A DNA stretch of 32,049 nt from Solobacterium sp. (GCA_017459725.1 JAFUCL010000010.1:1-32049); one strand, 5' to 3'; counted from the first letter of the stretch, positions 15,499 to 24,057 are shown. Notes: generated from the letters alone by a model not told the origin. Made by a program: numbers and translations.

Positions 15499-16362
15499 TT
15501 ATCGGGTGACTTCTCTGATCAGATAGTATAGCTCTGATGCTGTGCGGTTCTGCAAAGTGCGGCTGTCTGCGGCCAGACAAATATTATACTGTACGGCAGG
15601 CTGCAGAGGGCTGCTCAGGGCGGTTCCGGTTTCCGTCAGGCAGTGCTCCGGGAGTATGGTGGCAGCGTAGCCGAGGTTTAACAGACGGAGCTGTTCTTCT
15701 GTGTTGCGGGCTGTATACAGATGAGGGCATTCATCCAGACGCTCGCGGATCCGCTGCGGAATCATTCTGTAAAGAAGCGTGTATGAAGCCGGAAGCGCAA
15801 ACGGTATATGATACAGCTGTTCTTCCGTCAGAGCTCCATTCACATATCCGGCAGGTATGCTCATATACAGTTTTTCTTCATACAGCCGTATGTGTTTCAA
15901 TCCGTTCAGGTGACTGCCGCCGGCGAGAATGCCGAGTGAGACCGATCCGCTGTGCAGCAGTTCGGGGATGTCCAAAGAGTCTGTACGGTGGAAGAACAGG
16001 CGCACTTCCGGATACTCCTTATGAACGGCTTCTTCGATGCGCTTGCCGAGGTAAAGCCATGCCTGGGTGCAGATCCCGATAATGACCGTTTTGTCCGGCT
16101 GCCTGTGCAAATCCTCAATGCGGCTGTATGTGTTTCTGCGCAGGGAAACCATGTCGGAAGCATACTTCAGATATATTCTTCCGGCGTCGGTGGGTATCAG
16201 TTTTCTTTCCCGGCGGGCAAAGAACGGAATGCCGAATTCTTTTTCTTCCCTGGCAAGACTCTGCGATAATGCCGACTGCGAAATGTGCAGACGCTCAGCA
16301 GCTGCGGATACGGTGCCTTCTTCGGCAATTGCGAGTATATATTCCTGTATTCTGGTGTCCAT
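15499..16362 (-). CDS. LysR-family regulator 1
   Basis: This 287-residue protein is a standard LysR regulator. The N-terminal HTH (about 1-62) contains GTVSAAAERLHISQSALSQSLA. A periplasmic-binding-protein-like effector domain occupies about 88-285. It starts at ATG 16360-16362 with GGAGGT 5 nt upstream, 2 nt after the stop codon of the other LysR gene, so both are on one transcript. Together they diverge from an SLC13 permease and an acid-sugar dehydratase, which are the likely targets. The effector is unknown. Confidence 0.9.
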   Translation of the reverse strand: MDTRIQEYILAIAEEGTVSAAAERLHISQSALSQSLAREEKEFGIPFFARRERKLIPTDAGRIYLKYASDMVSLRRNTYSRIEDLHRQPDKTVIIGICTQAWLYLGKRIEEAVHKEYPEVRLFFHRTDSLDIPELLHSGSVSLGILAGGSHLNGLKHIRLYEEKLYMSIPAGYVNGALTEEQLYHIPFALPASYTLLYRMIPQRIRERLDECPHLYTARNTEEQLRLLNLGYAATILPEHCLTETGTALSSPLQPAVQYNICLAADSRTLQNRTASELYYLIREVTR

Positions 16363-16364
16363 GA

Positions 16365-17273
16365 TTACCTCCGCTGCAGCATCTTTTGATAATTAATGTA
16401 TGCGCGCTCGGCTTCGCTGAGTGTTTTGTTTTTCTTATAAACGGTTACGGCTGTGCTGATGATGACGGGTGCGAATGAGTAGGGAGAAACCGCATCCAGA
16501 GGTGTCATCTCGTTGCGGGGCAGGGCGGCTGCACCGTTGCCGCTCAGCAGCATCTGCCGGATGACTGCGACATTGGCACTCGTGAAAATAACTTTGGGTT
16601 CATAGCCGGCTTCCGCAAAGCGCTCTTTTATTGCCCGTGAATAGGACATTTCATCCGACGGCATGATCATGGGAATATCACGGATCAGCGCAAAATCAAT
16701 CACAGGAAGAGGAGCATCTGCTTTCAGACTGCCGGCATCATAGTATCCGGGCATGCCTTTGGGTATATACAGAACGATTTCCCGTGATCCGTGCTGTTCG
16801 TAGACAATGTCTTTCCGGCTCAGTCCGACCGATGAACCTAAACCGATATCAAGCTTGTCTTTGGCAATCATGTCCATCATATCTTCGTTGTAACATTCCA
16901 CAAACTGCAGTTTGACCTGCGGATATCTTTCGTGCATATACGGATAAAGCCTGGCAAAGAAGCGTGCACCGCCGTTCGGTGTACCGCCGATGCGGATGAC
17001 CTCCTGCGGTTCCGGCAGCAGTCCGCTGATCTCTCTGTGGCAGGTCTCGGAGAGTCTCACCATTTCCTCCGCAGCTTTCAGATAATATGATCCGGCCGGT
17101 GTCAGAATCAGCCGTTTGTGGGAACGGATGACAAGCGGGATGCCCAGTTCATCTTCAATATGGTTCAGCCATGTGCTCAGAGCCGGCTGACTGATGTCCA
17201 GAGCTTTGGCGGCCTGTGACAGGGAACCGTGCTCCGCAAGGGCGATAATATAGCGCTGCTGCCGAATATCCAT
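16365..17273 (-). CDS. LysR-family regulator 2
   Basis: This 302-residue protein has a LysR HTH in the first 60 residues (GSLSQAAKALDISQPALSTWLNHIE) and a C-terminal effector-binding domain (about 90-295) with the family segment IRIGGTPNGGARF at its start. ATG 17271-17273 is chosen over an upstream TTG because GGAGGT lies just before it. It heads a two-gene LysR transcript and faces the SLC13-dehydratase operon across 219 nt. Two LysR paralogs in one unit suggest two-signal control or partly redundant duplication. They are clearly diverged from each other. Confidence 0.9.
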   Translation of the reverse strand: MDIRQQRYIIALAEHGSLSQAAKALDISQPALSTWLNHIEDELGIPLVIRSHKRLILTPAGSYYLKAAEEMVRLSETCHREISGLLPEPQEVIRIGGTPNGGARFFARLYPYMHERYPQVKLQFVECYNEDMMDMIAKDKLDIGLGSSVGLSRKDIVYEQHGSREIVLYIPKGMPGYYDAGSLKADAPLPVIDFALIRDIPMIMPSDEMSYSRAIKERFAEAGYEPKVIFTSANVAVIRQMLLSGNGAAALPRNEMTPLDAVSPYSFAPVIISTAVTVYKKNKTLSEAERAYINYQKMLQRR

Positions 17274-17311
17274 ATGACCTCCAACAAATATAAACAACAC
17301 TTATTCTTTTT

Positions 17312-17340
17312 ATAAAACAAACGTGTTTGTAATAATTCAA
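17312..17340 (-). promoter_or_regulatory. Candidate LysR promoter with internal dyad
   Basis: Read leftward, TTGAAT (17335-17340), 17 nt and TTTTAT (17312-17317) could be a promoter. ACAAAC-GT-GTTTGT (17317-17330) is a perfect dyad within the spacer, fitting LysR autorepression. Confidence 0.4.
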
Positions 17341-17368
17341 TCACTATTTTATCCTGCTGAATGTCAAA

Positions 17369-17382
17369 AGGAAGCGCTTTCG
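17369..17382. promoter_or_regulatory. cre-like catabolite site 1
   Basis: AGGAAGCGCTTTCG fits the CcpA cre pattern (TGWNANCGNTNWCA) at nearly all fixed positions, including the central CG and flanking A/T and C. It lies upstream of the SLC13 gene. Confidence 0.55.
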
Positions 17383-17404
17383 GCTTAGATAAAAGTATCT
17401 TATA

Positions 17405-17426
17405 TAAGTTTTGTTTATATAACTTA
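17405..17426. promoter_or_regulatory. Candidate LysR-type site
   Basis: TAAGTT and AACTTA form an inverted repeat with a 10-nt AT-rich centre. Size and position between divergent LysR and target genes fit a LysR box. Confidence 0.4.
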
Positions 17427-17460
17427 CAGATGTAAAACAGTGCCCTCCCAATCACTGCTC

Positions 17461-17474
17461 CGGAAGCGCTTCTG
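17461..17474. promoter_or_regulatory. cre-like catabolite site 2
   Basis: CGGAAGCGCTTCTG shares the ten bases GGAAGCGCTT with site 1, 92 nt away. It lies 19 nt before the SLC13 start codon, where CcpA would block transcription. It fits cre less well at the 3' end. Confidence 0.4.
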
Positions 17475-17492
17475 ACTGGAAAGGGTAAAATT

Positions 17493-18809
17493 ATGTTTGA
17501 TTTCAACACAATCGTCACGCTGCTTGTTCTGCTGTGGATCATCATCGGATTCATGTCAGGTAAATGGTCAATGGGTACGGTCGCCATGACCGGCCTGCTG
17601 GTTCTGCAACTCACCAAAGTTCTTGAGTTCGAAGAGGCGTTTGCTTATTTCTCTTCCAACAACATTATCATGATCGGCGGTATGTTCATTCTGTCAGGTG
17701 CTCTGCAGAAGACACGTATTGTATCCAAGCTGAGAGCATGGATGCTGTCACATTCCAATAATCCTTCTGCGATTGTGGCTATCTACTTCGGTGCCTGCTG
17801 GCTCATGGTTCACCTGGTATCACCGCTGGCTCTGATCTCACTGCTGCTGCCGATGATGAATGCACTCGGTGAGGATTCCAAGGTACAGCCGTCCCATCTG
17901 CTGTATCCGGGTTCCATCATGGCGCATGCTGCCCAGAATTCACTGCCGTTCGGCAATACACTGACAGCGTTTGTTACAATCAACGCAATGCTTGCCGCAA
18001 ACGGTTCTACAGCGGAAGCCGGTGTTCTTGATAAGGTGTTCGTTGTTTTCCCGGCCTGCCTGGCAACATATCTCTATCTGGTGTTTATCGGCTGGAAGCA
18101 TTATCCTGTACATAAGATCGATACTTCACAGATCAAAGCATATACTGAGAAAAAGACCGATATCTCACCTGCACAGGAAAAGATTATTTATGCAGTATTC
18201 CTTGCCGTCATGGTGCTGATTGTCGTTTCCAATATGGTGAAGGGATTCCCCATCCAGATGCATGTCATTCCGGCGCTGGCAGATATCATCCTGCTGCTGC
18301 TCGGTATTCTGAAAGTACCTGATGTCAGAAACTCCATGAACATTGATGCACTGTTCATGCTCTGCGGTGTTCTGCCGCTGGCTACAGCAATGCAGAAGTC
18401 CAATGCTGCCCAGATCGTTGCGGATTCCATCGTTAAAATGCTCGGCGGTCATCCGTCCTTCCCGGTATTCATCTTTGCCTTCATGATGGTGGGCGGTATT
18501 CTTACACAGTTCATGTCCAATACGGCAACGTATAATGTATTCTGCCCGCTGTCCATTGTCACGGCGATGCAGATGGGATTCAATCCGGTAGCCTGTGTCC
18601 TGGCTCTGAGTGCTATGACGACTGCTGCGATGCTGACACCGATGAGCTCCCCGTCCGTAGCGATTGCATATGGTGCCGGCGGATATACACAGAAAGAAGT
18701 GCTGAAAGCCTCCATAATACCGTGGATTATACATACAGCTGTTGTCTTTGTGACGATTCTTGTTCTCTACGGCACCAACGGTGTCAGCGGACTGATCGGC
18801 GGCAGATAA
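17493..18809 (+). CDS. SLC13/DASS-family anion permease
   Basis: This 438-residue protein has about ten to twelve hydrophobic helices and resembles SLC13/DASS or related ion-transporter permeases that import di- or monocarboxylates. The two halves carry related re-entrant segments: NSLPFGNTLTAF in the first half and FMSNTATYNVFCP in the second, the latter matching the family SNT motif used for sodium and carboxylate binding. It starts at ATG 17493 with AAAGGG upstream. The next gene, a dehydratase for sugar acids, starts 19 nt after its stop, so the likely cargo is a sugar acid or related carboxylate. Control by the two divergent LysR proteins and cre-like sites is likely. Confidence 0.85.
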   Translation: MFDFNTIVTLLVLLWIIIGFMSGKWSMGTVAMTGLLVLQLTKVLEFEEAFAYFSSNNIIMIGGMFILSGALQKTRIVSKLRAWMLSHSNNPSAIVAIYFGACWLMVHLVSPLALISLLLPMMNALGEDSKVQPSHLLYPGSIMAHAAQNSLPFGNTLTAFVTINAMLAANGSTAEAGVLDKVFVVFPACLATYLYLVFIGWKHYPVHKIDTSQIKAYTEKKTDISPAQEKIIYAVFLAVMVLIVVSNMVKGFPIQMHVIPALADIILLLLGILKVPDVRNSMNIDALFMLCGVLPLATAMQKSNAAQIVADSIVKMLGGHPSFPVFIFAFMMVGGILTQFMSNTATYNVFCPLSIVTAMQMGFNPVACVLALSAMTTAAMLTPMSSPSVAIAYGAGGYTQKEVLKASIIPWIIHTAVVFVTILVLYGTNGVSGLIGGR

Positions 18810-18828
18810 GCCGGGAAAGGGATAAACT

Positions 18829-19980
18829 ATGAAAATCACGAATGTAACTACGTATTCCGTGCATACAACACAGTTCAGAAACTTTAACTTTGTAAGAATT
18901 GATACGGATGAAGGTGTTCACGGTATCGGCGAGCTGTTCTGCGTCGGTGCAGATGCGGCTGTAGCAGAGATGGTTCATTATGTATCTGAATGGGTGATCG
19001 GTCAGGATCCGCTGGACCGCGAACGCATTCAGAAGCGTATTCTGAATTATTCCAGATTCGAAGGCGGTTCGGTGCTGCGTACAGCGGCTTCCGGTATCGA
19101 TCTTGCACTGTGGGATATTGCCGGCAAAATTGCCGGGCTTCCTGTCTATAAGCTGCTCGGTGCTGTGCGTGATAAAGTTCCGGTATACTGCCATGCCATG
19201 GGTAAGAACAGTAAGGAAACTCTGGAAAACCTGCAGCCGAAGATTGATAAGTACGGTTATAAAGCCGTGAAAGTGGGTATCAGAGGAGCTGGATATCTGC
19301 CTGAAGGTGAAGCAATCGAGGAAGCCGTGGAGATGTTCTCCGGCCTCAGAGAAGCTCTGGGCAATGCATATGAAATCGGTACGGATCTGCAGACAAAGAT
19401 CTATACACCTGCCGAAGCAATCAATATCACCAATGCCCTTGAACCGTACCGTCCTTTCTTTGTTGAAGAAGCAATCCGTCCGGACAATCTGAAGAACTGG
19501 GTGGAATACGCATCCAAGACAAATGTGAGACTGGCAACAGGTGAACAGATTTTCACACCGCAGCTGTTTGAGGAACTGATCCAGAGTCATGCTGTAACGA
19601 TTCTGCAGCCGGATATTCTGCTGGTCGGCGGTATGACGGGTATGCGCAAGATTGCGGCTATGGCAGAACCTTCCTTCCGCCTGATTTCACCGCATAATCC
19701 GCTGAGCACACTGGCCAACTGCATCAACGTTCACTTCTGCATGAGCACATATAACACAACATTCCTGGAGAATGAACCGAGAGAAGAAGGTCTGGATGCA
19801 GAACTTGTAACAGATGTTCTCAGAGTCAAAGACGGTTATATTCAGCCGAATGACAAGCCGGGCTGGGGCATGGATCTCAACTATGACTTCCTGAAGGAAC
19901 ATGAAGCAATTGTCTGGAGCAGAGTCAATCTGAATTCACCGCGCGCTTACACAAGTGACGGTGCTCCGCATATTATGTAA
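18829..19980 (+). CDS. Enolase-superfamily acid-sugar dehydratase (mandelate racemase group)
   Basis: This 383-residue protein has the two-domain enolase-superfamily layout: an N-terminal capping domain (about 1-120) and a TIM barrel. The three metal ligands are visible in order: Asp in GTDLQTK, Glu in FFVEEAI and Glu in LATGEQI. A catalytic His lies in ISPHNPLS, paired with the Asp of LQPDILLVGG, as in galactonate-dehydratase-like members. Such enzymes remove water from aldonic acids to give 2-keto-3-deoxy acids. It is co-transcribed with the SLC13 permease, so it probably acts on the imported acid. Exact substrate (galactonate, gluconate or other) is unknown. No downstream KDG kinase or aldolase gene is in the window. 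Confidence 0.88.
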   Translation: MKITNVTTYSVHTTQFRNFNFVRIDTDEGVHGIGELFCVGADAAVAEMVHYVSEWVIGQDPLDRERIQKRILNYSRFEGGSVLRTAASGIDLALWDIAGKIAGLPVYKLLGAVRDKVPVYCHAMGKNSKETLENLQPKIDKYGYKAVKVGIRGAGYLPEGEAIEEAVEMFSGLREALGNAYEIGTDLQTKIYTPAEAINITNALEPYRPFFVEEAIRPDNLKNWVEYASKTNVRLATGEQIFTPQLFEELIQSHAVTILQPDILLVGGMTGMRKIAAMAEPSFRLISPHNPLSTLANCINVHFCMSTYNTTFLENEPREEGLDAELVTDVLRVKDGYIQPNDKPGWGMDLNYDFLKEHEAIVWSRVNLNSPRAYTSDGAPHIM

Positions 19981-20002
19981 CGCACGGACTGCTGTTACCG
20001 TA

Positions 20003-20033
20003 AAACAAAAAGAGCCGCAAGGCTCTTTTGTTT
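20003..20033. terminator. Bidirectional terminator, dehydratase gene and tRNA-Ser
   Basis: AAACAAAAAGAGCC and GGCTCTTTTGTTT pair around a GCAA loop with a one-base bulge. T-rich tails exist on both strands, so it can end both the dehydratase transcript and the leftward tRNA transcript. Confidence 0.88.
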
Positions 20034-20038
20034 GTTCA

Positions 20039-20127
20039 TGGCGGAGAATGAGGGATTTGAACCCCCGCACGCTTTCACGTCTGCTGGTTTTCGAAACCAG
20101 TCCCTTCAACCACTTGGGTAATTCTCC
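20039..20127 (-). tRNA. tRNA-Ser(CGA)
   Basis: Read leftward, the sequence folds as a class II tRNA. The acceptor stem is GGAGAAT/ATTCTCC with discriminator G and encoded CCA (20039-20041). The anticodon stem CTGGT/ACCAG holds the loop TTCGAAA, giving anticodon CGA, which reads UCG. A long variable arm (around 20065-20080) and a T-arm with GGTTCAAAT confirm serine identity. It is 89 nt with CCA. It is a single gene, not part of a tRNA array. Confidence 0.96.
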
Positions 20128-20140
20128 GTACGTACAAGTG

Positions 20141-20149
20141 ATTATACCA
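20141..20149 (-). promoter_or_regulatory. Extended -10 promoter of tRNA-Ser
   Basis: Read leftward, TGGTATAAT is an extended -10 (TGn plus consensus TATAAT) about 14 nt before the tRNA 5' end. No good -35 is seen, as is common with extended -10 promoters. Confidence 0.6.
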
Positions 20150-20173
20150 TAAACAATCACTGCGCATACAGTC

Positions 20174-20201
20174 AAAAAGAAAGGCCTGCAGGAAGCAGGC
20201 C
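20174..20201 (-). terminator. Intrinsic terminator of the MFS exporter gene
   Basis: Leftward, GGCCTGC-TTCCT-GCAGGCC forms a 7-bp GC-rich stem followed by TTTCTTTTTGAC. Confidence 0.88.
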
Positions 20202-20208
20202 GTTATAC

Positions 20209-21405
20209 TCAGTATGTGATTCCCTTTTTCTTCTGGGCGTTGATATACAGCAGGAAGAGAACAAGACCTGCTGCCAGGACACCGGCCGCAATCGTATACA
20301 GCGGTGTGTAGGTGATGGTGGAGCCGATGCTTGTGGCAGTTGCGATGGAGCCGCCGATCATCGGACCGAAACCCTGGAAGACATCTGCGAATACATAGTA
20401 TGTACTGGTGGCGATACCGCGCTGTTCATTGGGCAGCGAACGTACACAGGCTGTCTGGAAAGCGGGCTGGGCAGCACCCTGACCGAAGGCCATCAGTACC
20501 GCAGCAACCAGGAACATCGGCAGGCTCTTGGCATTGGCAATGATCAGCAGACCTACGCAGCTGGCGATGAAGCCCGGCACAGCCGCAAAGACAAGTCCCT
20601 TGCGGTCGTTGATCTTACCGAAGGTAGGTCTTACCAGCAGCATCGTTACAGCTAATACAGTGAAGTACATACCGATGCCGGCCACTCCCTGTACGTCCGC
20701 ATGCATGGACAGGTAGGAACTGATCAGACCGTTGGAGAAACTGAACAGACCGTTCAGGAAGGACAGCGGAATCAGCTTGACGGAAATCAGCTGGGTGAAA
20801 TCAATGCTGCGCTTTTCCTTGACTTCGGCCCGTGGTGTTTCCTTTGTGAATGTGAGCAGCAGGAAGCCGAGACCGATGATCAGGCCGCCGGCAATGAAGG
20901 CAAACTTATGACCGAGGGCACCGGCAAAGGCAAGACCGAGACTCGGACCGATTGCCGTACCGGCAATATTGCCCATACCGAGGTAACCGATGCCTTCACC
21001 CATGCGCTCTCTGGGAACGAATGAGCTTCCGTATACGATAAGCACGGTTCCGGCAAAGGCGAAGCCGATGGCATGCACCAGACGGCAGGCAATCAGCCAG
21101 GGAATGCTCGGGAACAGACCGTAGCAGCAGCCGGCAATGGCTTCAGCGGGAAGTGCCACGGAAAGAATCTTCTTAGGAGATACGCGGTCTGCGACAACCC
21201 CGGTGAAGGGACGGCAGATCAGGGCAGTGATGGAGAACATACCGGAGATGACACCGGCAATGGTCAGCGATACACCCAGGCTTGTTACATAGCGGGGCAG
21301 GGTCGGCTGTACACAGTAGAAGCCGATGGATGCGCAGATGTTGACGAGAACGACCAGAATATAGTCCTTGTTCCACAATGTTGTTTTTTCGGTAGATGCA
21401 GTCAT
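20209..21405 (-). CDS. MFS transporter, probable drug/metabolite exporter
   Basis: This 398-residue protein has twelve predicted helices. It shows the MFS loop 2-3 motif in GVVADRVSPKK and a helix-5 GTAIGPSLG segment like motif C of drug-proton antiporters, which favours export. The second half repeats a loop motif FGKINDRKG. It belongs to a broad MFS_1 family with many unassigned members. The start ATG (21403-21405) has GGAGG 10 nt upstream and a leftward TATAAT at 21439-21444. It is a single-gene unit between a tRNA and the divergent pepF gene, so context gives no substrate. Confidence 0.87.
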   Translation of the reverse strand: MTASTEKTTLWNKDYILVVLVNICASIGFYCVQPTLPRYVTSLGVSLTIAGVISGMFSITALICRPFTGVVADRVSPKKILSVALPAEAIAGCCYGLFPSIPWLIACRLVHAIGFAFAGTVLIVYGSSFVPRERMGEGIGYLGMGNIAGTAIGPSLGLAFAGALGHKFAFIAGGLIIGLGFLLLTFTKETPRAEVKEKRSIDFTQLISVKLIPLSFLNGLFSFSNGLISSYLSMHADVQGVAGIGMYFTVLAVTMLLVRPTFGKINDRKGLVFAAVPGFIASCVGLLIIANAKSLPMFLVAAVLMAFGQGAAQPAFQTACVRSLPNEQRGIATSTYYVFADVFQGFGPMIGGSIATATSIGSTITYTPLYTIAAGVLAAGLVLFLLYINAQKKKGITY

Positions 21406-21438
21406 ATATGCAGATCCTCCATAAACAGTACGTATCTG

Positions 21439-21444
21439 ATTATA
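21439..21444 (-). promoter_or_regulatory. -10 box of the MFS exporter gene
   Basis: Leftward TATAAT lies 34 nt before the start codon. The hexamers at 16-17 nt (TTGGTG/TTTGGT) are weak -35 candidates. The divergent pepF gene has TATAGT at 21548-21553, also with a weak -35. Confidence 0.45.
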
Positions 21445-21574
21445 TAAGAAAAAAACGTTGCACCAAACAACAAATACAAATGATTGATAAACAAGAACGA
21501 ATAAGTGATGCTTTTCTGTTTTACTCGGTTTTCAAAAGCATGTGCGGTATAGTATTAGCAGATAACGGAGGAAT

Positions 21575-23290
21575 ATGAATCATATGCTTAAATTCAGTGA
21601 AATGCCGTATGAGCGTCCGGATCTTGCGGCGCTTGAAGCACAGATCACGGAACTGACGGAACGGCTGAAAAATGCATCTTCATACGAAGAGGCAAAGAAA
21701 GCCTTCCTGGAAGAGGATGCTCTGGAAAGACATGTTTCCACAGCGGAGTCCATAGCTTCAACAAGACACAACATCAATACCAATGATGCATTCTATGCGG
21801 AAGAGGAGAAGTTCTGGAACCAGGCCATGCCGCAGATGCAGGAATATCTGCAGAAATACACCATGACCCTGCTGAACTCACCGTTCCGGAAGGATTTCGA
21901 AGCCGAGTACGGTGATCTGCTGTTTGTGAATGCCGAGATTGCCCTGAAGAGCTTCTCACCGGAGCTGATCACGGATATGCAGAAGGAAAATGAACTGACC
22001 AACGAGTATGAGAATATGCTCGCATCCGCAAAGGTCAGCTTTGAAGGCAATACATATACACTGCCGCAGATGACCCTGTTCAAGGGTGATCCGGATGATG
22101 ACCGCAGACTTGCCGCATGGAAGGCAGACGGTCAGTGGTACAAGGACAACCAGGAACGTCTGGATGCCATCTACGACGAACTGGTGAAGCTGCGTGACGG
22201 CATGGGTAAGAAGCTCGGATACGAAGGATATACAACACTGGGTTACTACCGCATGGGCCGCAACTGCTATACAAAGGATGATGTTGCCAAATTCCATGAG
22301 GCAGTGCAGAAGTACGTTGTACCGATTACCTGCAAGATCTATCAGAAGCAGGCAGAGCGTCTTGGCAAAGAGTATCCCATGAGCTTTGCGGACAATGAAC
22401 TGCAGTTCCGCTCCGGCAATCCCAAACCTGTAGGCACTGCCGAGGATATCCTGAAGGCCGGCAAGAAGTTCTATGATGAACTCTCCCCGGAAACCAGCAA
22501 ATTCTTCAATACAATGCTCGAAGGTGAACTGCTCGACGTTCTTTCCAAGGAAGGCAAGCGCGGCGGCGGTTACTGCACCGGTCTGCCGGATTACGGTGTT
22601 CCGTTCATCTTTGCCAACTTCAACGGCACCCAGGGTGATGTTGAGGTCGTTACCCATGAAGCTGGACATGCTTTTGAAGCATATACCAATATCAACAGAG
22701 TGCCGATGAGCTATATCTGGCCGAGCATGGAAGGTGCTGAAGTACATTCCATGTCCATGGAATTCTTCGGTGAGAAGTGGGCGGATGATTTCTTCGGACC
22801 TGATGCGAAGAAGTATCTGTACAGCCATCTGGCAGGTGCTCTGAAGTTCATTCCGTACGGCACCCTGGTCGATCATTTCCAGCATGAAGTATACGCACAT
22901 CCGGAAATGACACCGAAGGAGAGACATGCCTGCTGGAAGAAGCTGATGGGTGTATACATGCCGTGGGAGAAGCTGGACGGTGATATTCCGTTCTACAGTG
23001 AAGGCGAACACTGGCAGCTGAAGCATCACATCTACTCTTCGCCGTTCTATTATATTGATTACTGCCTGGCGCAGACCGTATCCCTTGAATTCTGGGCAAT
23101 GATCCAGGAAGATACAGCCAAGGCCTGGAAGTACTACATGGCATATACGGAACAGGGCGGCAGCCGTACATTCACGGAACTGCTGAAGCATGCCGGTCTT
23201 GCCAGTCCGTTTGATGAGGAAACCCTTAAGAATGTCTGTGAGAAGGCAGATAAGTTCCTTGATGCCTTTGATCTGACCGGAGTTGAATAA
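21575..23290 (+). CDS. pepF: Oligoendopeptidase F, M3 metallopeptidase
   Basis: This 571-residue protein is an M3-family zinc peptidase. The zinc motif HEAGH lies at 361-365 in VVTHEAGHAFEAY, and the third ligand Glu is probably in GAEVHSMSMEFF about 25 residues on. The N-terminal 180 residues are helical and charged, as in PepF. It cleaves short peptides in the cytoplasm, which fits with peptide uptake by the opp system nearby. ATG 21575 is 3 nt after GGAGG and ATG 21584 (giving MLKFSEMPY) is 12 nt after, so the exact start is uncertain by three residues. The next gene begins directly after the stop codon. Confidence 0.93.
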   Translation: MNHMLKFSEMPYERPDLAALEAQITELTERLKNASSYEEAKKAFLEEDALERHVSTAESIASTRHNINTNDAFYAEEEKFWNQAMPQMQEYLQKYTMTLLNSPFRKDFEAEYGDLLFVNAEIALKSFSPELITDMQKENELTNEYENMLASAKVSFEGNTYTLPQMTLFKGDPDDDRRLAAWKADGQWYKDNQERLDAIYDELVKLRDGMGKKLGYEGYTTLGYYRMGRNCYTKDDVAKFHEAVQKYVVPITCKIYQKQAERLGKEYPMSFADNELQFRSGNPKPVGTAEDILKAGKKFYDELSPETSKFFNTMLEGELLDVLSKEGKRGGGYCTGLPDYGVPFIFANFNGTQGDVEVVTHEAGHAFEAYTNINRVPMSYIWPSMEGAEVHSMSMEFFGEKWADDFFGPDAKKYLYSHLAGALKFIPYGTLVDHFQHEVYAHPEMTPKERHACWKKLMGVYMPWEKLDGDIPFYSEGEHWQLKHHIYSSPFYYIDYCLAQTVSLEFWAMIQEDTAKAWKYYMAYTEQGGSRTFTELLKHAGLASPFDEETLKNVCEKADKFLDAFDLTGVE

Positions 23291-23839
23291 GTGAACCTCA
23301 GAAAGAAAAAGGACGTCCTGGACGACTTCCAGCGCAATGAAGCCGGTGAATATGTATATGTAGGAAAGATGCACCGGTATCACGGACCGGAGCGGAAACG
23401 GGCAATGCGGGCACTGATCCTGATGGATCTGCTGATGTTCGGCCTGGCCCTGACAGGCGGACTGATCAGAGCGGCAGGTGTTATCCATACACTGTATGTG
23501 ATCATACCGTATGTCCTCACGCTGCTCTTTGTCACCGTGACCGGATACAAATGCATCTCCATGTATTTTGCCGGTGATCCGATGCGCGACTACAACTACA
23601 AGGCAACGGCGGAAAACTACGATATCTGGCTGCTGGCTGTGCTTATTACGGCATGCGCTGCGGTCGTGAGCGAAGCAGTTTACGTTGTGCTGAACGGCTT
23701 TGACGGATATGTTGCCGGCACAGTGCTGTACTTCCTGTGCATGGCAGTCATAGCGCTCATTGCCAAAACCGGGAAGGATTTCTTTGCCGGGATGAGCTGG
23801 ACGGAGGAAGAATCCGAATACGCAGAAAAGGGAGAGTGA
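23291..23839 (+). CDS. Predicted four-helix membrane protein of unknown function
   Basis: This 182-residue protein has a charged N-terminal tail (about 1-40, NLRKKKDVLDDFQRNEAGEY), four hydrophobic segments (about 42-62, 65-88, 112-133 and 140-158) and an acidic C-terminal tail. I do not recognise the family. The GTG start follows the pepF stop codon with no gap, and a GGAG site lies within the end of pepF, so translation is probably coupled. Its own stop codon lies in a terminator. A role linked to PepF is possible only on context. Confidence 0.7.
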   Translation: MNLRKKKDVLDDFQRNEAGEYVYVGKMHRYHGPERKRAMRALILMDLLMFGLALTGGLIRAAGVIHTLYVIIPYVLTLLFVTVTGYKCISMYFAGDPMRDYNYKATAENYDIWLLAVLITACAAVVSEAVYVVLNGFDGYVAGTVLYFLCMAVIALIAKTGKDFFAGMSWTEEESEYAEKGE

Positions 23840-23850
23840 ACTCTCTCTTT
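23827..23850 (+). terminator. Intrinsic terminator overlapping the membrane-protein stop codon
   Basis: AAAGGGAGAG pairs with CTCTCTCTTT around TGAA, which contains the stop codon. A T run follows. Confidence 0.85.
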
Positions 23851-24057
23851 TTCGCGATGTCCAAAAAAATTGACAGTGTAAGAAAAGTCATACCGTTGTA
23901 CTTACATTATTCAGTATATTAAGCGCCTGTCATATATCCTAGAATTATTTATACATTTGCGAATGACGTGTTTTTTCATGTGGTTTGTATGAAATGTAAC
24001 CGTTCTGCAAATGCTTGTGCCTGTTATTACAGGTATTTCCGAAAGGGGGAAATGAAA
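23840..24057 (+). promoter_or_regulatory. opp operon upstream region
   Basis: This 218-nt AT-rich region must hold the opp promoter. Candidates are CTGTCA (23927-23932) with TATACA (23950-23955) at 17 nt, and a perfect -35 TTGACA at 23870-23875 that lacks a good -10. TGTAAG/CTTACA (23877-23882, 23901-23906) forms an inverted repeat. A small hairpin CCTGT-TATT-ACAGG lies at 24020-24033, just before the AAAGGGGG ribosome site. No riboswitch class is recognised. Confidence 0.4.

Noticed and set aside
21956..23488. Long open minus-strand frame (510 codons) opposite pepF
   Set aside because: PepF with HEAGH is on the other strand. No domain or ribosome site supports the antisense frame.
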